This document shows, piece after piece, positions 1 to 5,449 of a stretch of DNA of 5,839 bases (positions are counted from its first letter, which is position 1; each line of letters begins with the position of its first letter). The stretch lies in the NCBI GenBank assembly GCA_007121755.1, contig SKJZ01000103.1, positions 1-5,839 of the forward strand, written 5' to 3'. This DNA comes from Halorhodospira sp. Its GTDB lineage: Bacteria > Pseudomonadota > Gammaproteobacteria > Nitrococcales > Halorhodospiraceae. A program made the translations under genes and the position numbers. The notes below the pieces were generated by a model. That model did not search any database. It was not told the DNA's origin and saw only the letters and a list, made by a program, of their open reading frames with translations.

Positions 1-1222
1 CCAGTGGCGGGCCGCCGGCCTGCCCCGCGCCGTGGCCGACGCCCTTGCCCGGCCCGCCCACGCCGAGGCCCGGCAAGACGCCGCCTGGCTCGCTGCCGCA
101 CCCGATCGCCACCTGCTCAGTCGCCACCGCCCCGGTTATCCGGCCCGCCTCGCCGAGATCCCCGACGCCCCGCCGGTGCTCTACGTCTCCGGTGACCCCG
201 CTGTCCTCGACGCCCCCCAAGTGGCGGTGGTCGGTTGCCGCAACGCCACCCCCAACGGCCGCGAATTCGCCGCCGCCCTGGCGGCGGCCCTGACCGCCCA
301 CGGCTACGTGGTTACCAGCGGCCTCGCCCGCGGCGTCGACGGCGCCGCCCACCGGGGCGCCGTCGACGCTGGTGGGCGTAGCATCGGCGTCCTGGCCACC
401 GGTCTCGACCACATCTACCCGGCATCCCACCGCGCCCTGGCCGCCGAGTTGATCCGCTCCGGCGCCGTCGTCACCGAACAGCCGCCGAAGGTGTCCCCCG
501 ACCCCGGCCTCTTCCCCCGCCGCAACCGCATCGTCAGCGGCCTCAGCCTCGGCGTCGTCGTCATCGAGGCTGGCCGCCGCAGCGGCGCCCTCATCACCGC
601 CCGCCTGGCGGCCGAACAGGGCCGCGAAGTCTTCGCCGTCCCCGGCTCCGTCCACGAGCCCCGCGTCCGCGGCTGCCACGCCCTCATCCGCCAAGGCGCC
701 AAACTGGTCGAGTCCGTCGACGACATCCTCGAAGAGCTACCCCCGGCCGAGGAACCGGCCGGCACAAAGGCGCCTTTTGAACTTCCGGCGGCGGGGCGGA
801 CGGGGCGATGCCGGGCGGCCTCCGGACGCGCCGAGCAGCGGAGCCCGAGCGGGACTCCGCAAAGCGGAGAGCGCGCAAGCCGTCTGAGCGGCGCGTCAGC
901 GCCGCGAGTTTTTGCGCGCGATCCCGATCGGGCGAGCAGCGCAGGGAACCCGAAGGGCGCGTCCGGTGAGCCCGGCATCGCCCCGTCCGCCCCGCCCCCG
1001 GAAGTTCAAAAAGCGCCGCCCCCAAAGAAGCCCCCAAAAGAAGAAGCAGCACTCCTCAACGCCATCGGTTATGATCCAGCGACTTTCGACACCCTCCTAA
1101 GGAGGACCGGATTGACGCCCGATACCCTTTCATCCATTCTGCTTGCGACGGAGATGAGGGGTCTCGTGACTGTGCTTCCGGGTGGACGTTACGTACGGCG
1201 CGGGCCAGAGGGCCGACAATGA
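1..1222 (+). CDS. dprA: DNA-processing protein DprA (Smf), 5'-partial, linker interrupted by a palindromic element
   Basis: DprA binds incoming single-stranded DNA in the cytoplasm and loads RecA during natural transformation. The gene is also common in species not known to be competent. The frame is open to the left edge (first full codon at 2), so the N-terminal SAM-like domain is mostly missing; the GTG at 32 is not the true start. Counting from that GTG, the Rossmann-like core (about residues 45-230) shows VGCR (67-70), SGLARGVDGAAH (96-107), FPRRNRIVSGLS (161-172) and GREVFAVPGS (197-206), all family hallmarks. Residues about 246-329 come from an inserted palindromic repeat and are Ala/Ser/Arg/Pro-rich. 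A PPKKPPKEE stretch follows, then a winged-helix C-terminal domain (about 337-390). The stop overlaps the smg start as ATGA, suggesting one operon. The core looks intact, so a functional protein is plausible. Identification is firm; the effect of the insert is unknown. Confidence 0.95.
   Translation, partial: QWRAAGLPRAVADALARPAHAEARQDAAWLAAAPDRHLLSRHRPGYPARLAEIPDAPPVLYVSGDPAVLDAPQVAVVGCRNATPNGREFAAALAAALTAHGYVVTSGLARGVDGAAHRGAVDAGGRSIGVLATGLDHIYPASHRALAAELIRSGAVVTEQPPKVSPDPGLFPRRNRIVSGLSLGVVVIEAGRRSGALITARLAAEQGREVFAVPGSVHEPRVRGCHALIRQGAKLVESVDDILEELPPAEEPAGTKAPFELPAAGRTGRCRAASGRAEQRSPSGTPQSGERASRLSGASAPRVFARDPDRASSAGNPKGASGEPGIAPSAPPPEVQKAPPPKKPPKEEAALLNAIGYDPATFDTLLRRTGLTPDTLSSILLATEMRGLVTVLPGGRYVRRGPEGRQ
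769..832 (+). repeat. Left arm of the dprA palindrome
   Basis: The left inverted arm starts GGCGCCTTTTGAACTTCC and runs through a GC-rich block to the shared CCGGACGCGCC at 822-832. Its partner is 956-1017. Bases 817-821 are the only stretch that does not pair well. The arm is translated in dprA as residues about 246-267. Confidence 0.8.
956..1017 (-). repeat. Right arm of the dprA palindrome
   Basis: This is the inverted copy of 769-832. Read on the - strand from 1017 it begins GGCGCTTTTTGAACTTCC and is identical to the left arm over the following GC-rich block except for one base. In dprA it encodes the segment containing GIAPSAPPPEVQK, ending at about residue 329. Confidence 0.8.
1019..1043 (+). 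repeat. Short tandem duplication CCCCCAAAGAAG in dprA
   Basis: Two copies, 1019-1030 and 1031-1043 (the second has one extra A), lie directly to the right of the palindromic element. They encode the PPKKPPKEE part of the linker before the winged-helix domain. They may be simple slippage or a scar of the neighbouring insertion; the sequence does not decide. Confidence 0.55.
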
Positions 1223-1695
1223 AGCAAAACGTATTTGAAGTGCTGATGTATCTCTTCGAGAATTACATGTACAACGACGACGAACCCAGCGTCGATCGCG
1301 ACTCGTTGGAGAACGAACTCCACGAGGCCGGTTTCACCGGCGCCGAGATCCGCAAGGCGTTCGAGTGGCTGGACGGCCTCGCCGACACCCGGACGCTGCC
1401 GGCCTCGCCGAACAGCGGCGGCCGTTCCATCCGCATCTACGGCGAACCGGAACTGCTGCGCCTGGATACCGAGACACGGGGATTCGTCCTCTATCTGGAA
1501 CAGGTCGGCATCCTCAACGCGGAGAGTCGCGAACTGGTGCTCGACCGCATCCTCGCCCTCGACGATCAGGACGTGGACCTCGATACGGTGAAGTGGATCA
1601 TCCTCATGGTCCTGTTCAACCGGCCCGGCGAGGAGGAGGCGTACACCTGGATGGAGAACCTCATGTTCGACGTGCCCACCCATCTGGTGCACTGA
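1219..1695 (+). CDS. smg: Smg family protein (DUF494)
   Basis: This is a 158-residue protein of unknown molecular function, found next to dprA and topA in many beta- and gammaproteobacteria. Its length matches the E. coli protein (157). The recalled E. coli sequence aligns end to end: VLMYLFENY near the N-terminus, GFVLYLEQVGILN in the middle, DTVKWIILMVLFNRPG toward the end, and a final His before the stop. It is acidic, with no signal peptide or membrane segment, so it is probably cytoplasmic. The ATG start is supported by the full-length match and by an AGAGGG at 1207-1212, with its GAGG core 7 nt upstream. The start overlaps the dprA stop by 4 bases (ATGA), so translation is probably coupled to dprA. 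A role in DNA processing has been guessed from context only. Confidence 0.95.
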   Translation: MKQNVFEVLMYLFENYMYNDDEPSVDRDSLENELHEAGFTGAEIRKAFEWLDGLADTRTLPASPNSGGRSIRIYGEPELLRLDTETRGFVLYLEQVGILNAESRELVLDRILALDDQDVDLDTVKWIILMVLFNRPGEEEAYTWMENLMFDVPTHLVH

Positions 1696-1757
1696 ACCAC
1701 ACTCCCCGCCCTACCGAGACCCCCTGCACGGCGGCCAACCGGTTTTGATGAGTCCCC
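1696..1757 (+). other. smg-topA spacer, no clear signal
   Basis: The 62-bp spacer holds no convincing Rho-independent terminator or sigma70 promoter. The only structure seen is the 8-bp palindrome AACCGGTT at 1737-1744. Ahead of the topA ATG there is only a weak purine stretch, GATGAG at 1747-1752. topA may therefore be read through from smg; this is inference. Confidence 0.5.
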
Positions 1758-4298
1758 ATGGGTAAAAGTCTGGTCATCGTAGAGTCGCCCGCCAAGGCGC
1801 GCACAATCAACAAGTACTTGGGCGACGGATTCGAGGTCATGGCCTCGTACGGCCACGTGCGCGACCTTGTCCCGAAAGAGGGGGCGGTCGACCCCGAGCA
1901 CGGCTTCCAAATGAAGTATGCGCCGATCAGCAAGAACGCCCGCCATGTCGACGCCATCGCCTCCAAACTGAAGAAGGCCGACGCCCTCTACCTCGCCACG
2001 GATCCGGACCGCGAGGGCGAGGCCATCTCGTGGCACTTGATCGAGCTGCTGCGCGAAAAGGGCGCGCTGGGGGACGTTCCGGTCTACCGCGTCGTCTTCC
2101 ACGAGATCACCGAGGGCGCCATCCGCGAGGCGATGGAGCGTCCCCGCGAGGTCGCCGGCGAACTGGTCAACGCCCAGCAGGCGCGCCGCGCGTTGGACTA
2201 CCTGGTCGGCTTCAACCTCTCGCCGCTACTTTGGCGGAAGATCACCAGCGGGCTCTCGGCCGGGCGGGTCCAGAGCCCGGCACTGCGGATGATCGTGGAG
2301 CGCGAACAGGAGATCGAGCGCTTCGAGCCGCGGGAGTACTGGACGGTGGAGGCGGACGCCGCCAAGGGTGGAGAGCCGTTCACCGCCAAGCTGTCGGTCT
2401 TCGGCGGGGAGAAGGTTAAACAGTTCACCATCACCGACGAGCAGCGCGCCCGCGAGGTCGAGGCCGCGTTGCGGCGGGCCGCCGGCGCCGGGGAGGATGG
2501 CGGCGGCGAACTGCTGGTGGCCGCCGTGGAGCGCAAGCAGCGGCGCCGCAATCCCGCCGCGCCGTTCATTACTTCCACGCTGCAGCAGGAAGCGGCGCGC
2601 AAACTCGGCTTCACCGCCAGCCGCACCATGCGGGTCGCCCAGCAGCTATACGAAGGCATGGACATCGGCGGCGGCGAGAACGTCGGTCTAATCACCTATA
2701 TGCGGACCGACTCGGTGGCGCTCTCCGGCGAGGCCGTGGCCGAGATGCGCGAGGTCATCGGCAAACGCTACGGCAAGGACGCTCTGCCCGGGAAGCCCAA
2801 CGTCTACAAGACCCGGTCGAAGAACGCCCAGGAGGCCCACGAGGCCATCCGCCCCACCTCGGCGGCACGCCATCCCGATCAACTGCGCGGGGTGTTGGAG
2901 GCAGAGCAGCACAAGCTGTATGAACTGGTCTGGAAGCGCACCGTGGCCAGCCAGATGAAGCACGCCACGATCCACACGGTGGCGGTCGACTTGGCGCCGG
3001 GCGGCGAGCGCGAACACCTGTTCCGCGCCACCGGCTCGACGGTCGCCGATCCGGGCTTCATGGCCGTCTACCGCGAGGGGACCGACGACGGCAAGGACGA
3101 CAGCGGCGAGAAGTTCCTGCCCGCCATGGAGGAGGGCGAACGGGTCGCATTGGCGGCCATCCGCCCCGAGCAACACTTCACCGAGCCGCCGCCCCGCTAC
3201 ACCGAGGCGAGCCTGGTGCGGACTCTGGAGGAGTACGGTATCGGCCGCCCCTCAACCTACGCCTCGATCATCTCGACGCTGCAGCAGCGGAACTACGTCG
3301 AGATGGACGGCAAGCGCTTCATCCCGACCGACATGGGCCGCGTGGTCAACCAGTTCCTCACCGAGCATTTCGACCGCTATGTAGACTACGACTTCACCGC
3401 GCGGTTGGAGGACGATCTCGACGCCATCTCCCGCGGCGAGCGCGACTGGGTGCCGGTGCTCGAGGAGTTCTGGGGGCCGTTCCGGCAGCGGGTCGAGGAG
3501 AAGAAACAGGTCACGCGCGAGGAGGCGGTCCGCGCCCGGCAGCTCGGCACCGATCCGAAGAGCGGTAAGCCGGTCGTGGTGCGGGTGGGCCGCTACGGCC
3601 CCTTTGTCCAGATCGGCTCCAAGGAGGACGACGAGAAGCCCCGTTTCGCCGGCCTGCGGCCGGGGCAGAGCATGGACACCATCACCCTGGAGCAGGCGCT
3701 GATCCTCTTCCAACTGCCCCGCGACATGGGCGAGACCGAAGAGGGCGAAGAGATGCAGGTCAGCATCGGCCGCTTCGGCCCCTACGTGCGCTACGGGAAG
3801 CGCTTCGTCTCCATCCCCAAGGACGAGGATCCCTATACCATCACCCGCGAACGGGCGCTGGAACTGGTGCGCGAGAAGAAGGTGGCCGACGCCAACCGCA
3901 CCATCCACGACTTCGGTGACGGCATCCGTATCCTGCGCGGGCGGTACGGTCCGTACATCACCAACGGCGAGAAGAACGCCCGCGTGCCGAAAGACCGCGA
4001 GCCCGACTCGCTGACCCACGAGGAGTGCCGGGATCTTCTGGAGAAGGCTCCGGCGCGCAAGGGGCGCAAGGGAGCGGCCGCAGGCAACAAGGCGGCGACG
4101 AAGAAGGCTGCGCCGGCCAAAAAGGCCGCGCCGGCGGCAAAGGGTGCTTCGGCCAAGAAGACCGCTTCGGCCAAGAAACCCGCACCGGCGAAGAAAACGG
4201 CCTCGACCGAGAAGGCGGCGTCATCGAAGACTGCCGCCGCGACAAAGAAGGCTGCCGCCCCGGTCAAGAAGAGTGCCGCGAAAAGCGGTGCCCGGTAG
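1758..4298 (+). CDS. topA: DNA topoisomerase I (type IA), zinc-ribbon-free form with H1-like tail
   Basis: TopA relaxes negative supercoils by cutting one strand through a 5'-phosphotyrosine. The 846-residue protein starts MGKSLVIVESPAKA, like E. coli TopA, which fixes the ATG. The Toprim domain (about 3-115) carries Glu9 and the metal-binding D82-x-D84-x-E86 in ATDPDREGE. The core follows: SGLSAGRVQS, then ITYMRTDS with catalytic Tyr314 (E. coli Tyr319), HEAIRPT, and GIGRPSTYASII. The C-terminus differs from E. coli. No tetracysteine zinc ribbons are present, and the only cysteine I see is Cys757. There are three repeats centred on RYGPF (612), RFGPY (672) and RYGPY (729), then a Lys/Ala-rich tail (762-846). 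C-terminal repeats and basic tails of this kind are known in other TopA proteins and are thought to bind DNA. Spacing from smg is 62 bp, and the gene converges on tsaD. Confidence 0.97.
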   Translation: MGKSLVIVESPAKARTINKYLGDGFEVMASYGHVRDLVPKEGAVDPEHGFQMKYAPISKNARHVDAIASKLKKADALYLATDPDREGEAISWHLIELLREKGALGDVPVYRVVFHEITEGAIREAMERPREVAGELVNAQQARRALDYLVGFNLSPLLWRKITSGLSAGRVQSPALRMIVEREQEIERFEPREYWTVEADAAKGGEPFTAKLSVFGGEKVKQFTITDEQRAREVEAALRRAAGAGEDGGGELLVAAVERKQRRRNPAAPFITSTLQQEAARKLGFTASRTMRVAQQLYEGMDIGGGENVGLITYMRTDSVALSGEAVAEMREVIGKRYGKDALPGKPNVYKTRSKNAQEAHEAIRPTSAARHPDQLRGVLEAEQHKLYELVWKRTVASQMKHATIHTVAVDLAPGGEREHLFRATGSTVADPGFMAVYREGTDDGKDDSGEKFLPAMEEGERVALAAIRPEQHFTEPPPRYTEASLVRTLEEYGIGRPSTYASIISTLQQRNYVEMDGKRFIPTDMGRVVNQFLTEHFDRYVDYDFTARLEDDLDAISRGERDWVPVLEEFWGPFRQRVEEKKQVTREEAVRARQLGTDPKSGKPVVVRVGRYGPFVQIGSKEDDEKPRFAGLRPGQSMDTITLEQALILFQLPRDMGETEEGEEMQVSIGRFGPYVRYGKRFVSIPKDEDPYTITRERALELVREKKVADANRTIHDFGDGIRILRGRYGPYITNGEKNARVPKDREPDSLTHEECRDLLEKAPARKGRKGAAAGNKAATKKAAPAKKAAPAAKGASAKKTASAKKPAPAKKTASTEKAASSKTAAATKKAAAPVKKSAAKSGAR
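4039..4295 (+). repeat. topA: AAKK-type repeat region encoding the topA tail
   Basis: From about 4039 to the stop, topA consists of irregular short repeats such as AAG-AAG-GCX and GCCAAGAAG. They encode KKAAPAKK-, SAKKTASAKK- and PAKKTAS-like units, similar to eukaryotic H1 and to histone-like tails of other high-GC bacteria. The repeats are imperfect in sequence and period. The basic, flexible tail probably binds DNA nonspecifically. Length variation between strains would be expected here. Confidence 0.8.
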
Positions 4299-4304
4299 CG
4301 CGCT
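4297..4304. other. Palindrome at the topA/tsaD stop junction
   Basis: AGCGCGCT is a perfect 8-bp palindrome that joins the TAG of topA to the TAA of tsaD on the other strand. A flanking 5-bp stem (4290-4294 with 4312-4316) encloses it. There is no T-run on either side, so I do not call it a terminator, though convergent transcription must end inside or near the opposing gene. Confidence 0.4.
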
Positions 4305-5326
4305 TACACCACGGGCGGCGCGAGTTCGCTGAGTTGCCAGCGCGGCCGTACCGAGAAGTCCATATCGTCCCGGAAGCCGGCGGCCAGTCGCCGGTACCCC
4401 GTGTACGCCACCATGGCGGCATTGTCTGTGCATAGCTCCAGCCGCGGATAGTGGACCGTGAAACCGCGTTCCGCGGCCTCCTCCGTCAGCCGCTCCCGCA
4501 GCCGTGCATTGGCGCCGACGCCGCCGGCGACGATCAGCCGCCGGCAGCCGGTCCGGTCCAAAGCCCGACGGCTCTTGATCACCAGGGTGTCCACCACCGC
4601 CTCCTGGAACTCGTGGGCGATGTCCGCCCGCGACCCCGGGCCGCCGTCGCTCTCCTGCACCGCATGGAGGACGGCCGTCTTCAGCCCGCTGAAGCTGAAG
4701 TCGAGGCCGGGCTTGGTGGTCATCGGGCGTGGCAACGTCACGGCGCTGGGCCGCCCCTCTGCGGCCAGCCGGGCCACGGCGGGTCCGCCGGGGTAGTCCA
4801 GGCCCAACAGCCGGGCCGTCTTGTCGAAGGCCTCGCCGGCGGCGTCGTCGACCGACTCGCCGAGGACGCGGTAGCGCCCGAACGCCGCCACCTGCACCAG
4901 CATGGTGTGGCCGCCGGAGACCAGCAAGGCGACAAAAGGCGGCTCCGGCGGATCCGGTTCCAGCATCGGCGCCAGGAGGTGGGCCTCCATGTGGTGGACC
5001 CCGACGGAGGGGATGCCGAGCCCCCAGGCCAAGGTGCGTCCGAACGCAGCTCCGACCATCAACGCGCCGGGCAGCCCCGGCCCCCGCGTCCAGCCGACTC
5101 CGTCCAGGTCACTCAATGCCACCCCCGACTCCGCGGCGACCCGACGGACCAGCGGCGTCAGCTTCCGCACATGGTCCCGCGATGCCAACTCCGGCACCAC
5201 GCCCCCGTATGGCGCGTGCTCCGCGACCTGACTGAAGACGGCATGGGCCAAAAGGCCGTCACGGGGGCAATAGAGCGCCGCCGCCGTTTCGTCGCAAGAG
5301 GTCTCAATGCCGAGGATGAGGTTCAA
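4304..5326 (-). CDS. tsaD: tRNA N6-adenosine threonylcarbamoyltransferase TsaD (YgjD/Gcp)
   Basis: TsaD, with TsaB and TsaE, transfers the threonylcarbamoyl group from threonylcarbamoyl-AMP to A37 of ANN-decoding tRNAs, forming t6A in the cytoplasm. The 340 residues match the usual length (E. coli 337). Visible motifs are GIETSCDETA near the start, GGVVPELASRDH, the metal ligands H112 and H116 in HHMEAH and D301 in CTDNAAM, LVSGGHT, GESVDDAAGEAFDKTA, GLDFSFSGLKTAV and AGGVGAN. The start is TTG. An in-frame TAA lies 3 nt upstream (5332-5330) and the family motif begins five codons in, so no other normal start fits. The TTG lies in a 7-bp repeat array and has no Shine-Dalgarno. The gene follows tsaC on the same strand and its stop is 5 bp from that of topA. 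Confidence 0.97.
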   Translation of the reverse strand: MNLILGIETSCDETAAALYCPRDGLLAHAVFSQVAEHAPYGGVVPELASRDHVRKLTPLVRRVAAESGVALSDLDGVGWTRGPGLPGALMVGAAFGRTLAWGLGIPSVGVHHMEAHLLAPMLEPDPPEPPFVALLVSGGHTMLVQVAAFGRYRVLGESVDDAAGEAFDKTARLLGLDYPGGPAVARLAAEGRPSAVTLPRPMTTKPGLDFSFSGLKTAVLHAVQESDGGPGSRADIAHEFQEAVVDTLVIKSRRALDRTGCRRLIVAGGVGANARLRERLTEEAAERGFTVHYPRLELCTDNAAMVAYTGYRRLAAGFRDDMDFSVRPRWQLSELAPPVV

Positions 5327-5376
5327 GGGTTAAGTTTCAAGTTCCAAGTTGCAAGGTACAAGGTACAAGGTATAAG
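5325..5376 (+). repeat. Heptad repeat array next to tsaD
   Basis: Seven tandem 7-bp units follow the pattern AAG-N4: AAGGGTT, AAGTTTC, AAGTTCC, AAGTTGC, AAGGTAC, AAGGTAC and AAGGTAT, then a partial AAG. The first unit (5325-5331) overlaps the tsaD start codon (TTG is the complement of 5324-5326). Arrays with 7-bp periodicity occur between genes in several bacterial genomes; their function is unknown. The period is not a multiple of three. Confidence 0.85.
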
Positions 5377-5449
5377 AAGGGAGGCGCCGCGGCGCCACGT
5401 CCGTTCCGGGCCGATGATCCTCTTGCCACTTCCAACTTGCAACTTGCAT
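5330..5449 (-). CDS. Possible 39-codon leader ORF between tsaC and tsaD
   Basis: An ATG directly follows the tsaC TAG (reads TAGATG). It opens a 39-codon frame ending at TAA 5332-5330, three bases before the tsaD TTG and in the same frame. GAGGAG at 5459-5454 is a good Shine-Dalgarno for this ATG. The peptide starts MQVASWKWQ and ends NLELET. It is encoded largely by the heptad arrays and resembles no protein I know. It might serve only to carry ribosomes to the tsaD TTG, which has no ribosome site of its own. It could equally be a chance frame through repeats; confidence in it as a gene is low. Confidence 0.25.
   Translation of the reverse strand: MQVASWKWQEDHRPGTDVAPRRLPSYTLYLVPCNLELET
5383..5396. 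repeat. 14-bp perfect palindrome between the heptad arrays
   Basis: GGCGCCGCGGCGCC is fully self-complementary. It sits between the two inverted heptad arrays, slightly toward the tsaD side. In RNA it could form a strong small hairpin, but no T-run follows on either strand, so it is not a standard terminator. Confidence 0.75.
5422..5449 (-). repeat. Inverted heptad repeat array next to tsaC
   Basis: Four 7-bp units, CTTGCCA, CTTCCAA, CTTGCAA and CTTGCAT, are the complement-oriented version of the array at 5325-5376. CAAGTTGCAAG at 5345-5355 pairs perfectly with 5436-5446. The array abuts the tsaC stop codon (5450-5452) with no gap. The two arrays could fold onto each other in the tsaC-tsaD transcript. 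Confidence 0.8.

Larger units (their letters stand above)
769..1017. mobile_element. 249-bp palindromic (MITE/REP-like) element inside dprA
   Basis: The outer arms 769-816 and 970-1017 are inverted copies matching at 46 of 48 positions (mismatches at 774/1012 and 789/997). After a small gap they pair again at 822-832 with 956-966. Nested inside are further stems: 844-854 with 922-932, 871-878 with 912-919, a perfect 7-bp stem with a GTCA loop at 888-905, a small stem 855-860 with 864-869, and the palindrome CCCGATCGGG at 923-932. No transposase is present, so the element would have been mobilised in trans if it is mobile. A 5-bp CAAAG at 765-769 and 1023-1027 is a weak target-duplication candidate, but it does not fit the arm ends symmetrically. 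Calling it mobile is inference; the palindrome itself is directly visible. I cannot name a known family. Confidence 0.65.

Noticed and set aside
32..34. GTG as the true start of dprA.
   Set aside because: The frame is open upstream to the window edge and the usual N-terminal domain is missing, so the gene is cut by the window rather than starting here.
765..1027. CAAAG direct repeat as a target-site duplication of the element.
   Set aside because: The copies at 765-769 and 1023-1027 are not placed symmetrically at the arm ends (the left overlaps the arm, the right is 5 bp outside), and a 5-mer can occur by chance.
415..1052. Two - strand frames of 187 and 122 codons across the dprA palindrome.
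   Set aside because: They overlap the conserved DprA core or the repeat itself. Their openness follows from high GC and the symmetry of the element, not from a gene.
3252..4019. A 255-codon - strand frame opposite topA.
   Set aside because: It is the mirror of conserved topA codons, with His/Gln/Val/Gly-rich shadow composition and no family resemblance.
4276..4288. CCGC-GAAAA-GCGG stem near the topA end as a terminator.
   Set aside because: The stem is four bp, lies inside the topA coding tail and has no downstream T-run. On the - strand the T-run is in the loop.
5383..5396. GC-rich palindrome as a Rho-independent terminator of tsaC.
   Set aside because: No T-run follows on the - strand, and the next gene belongs to the same pathway on the same strand.
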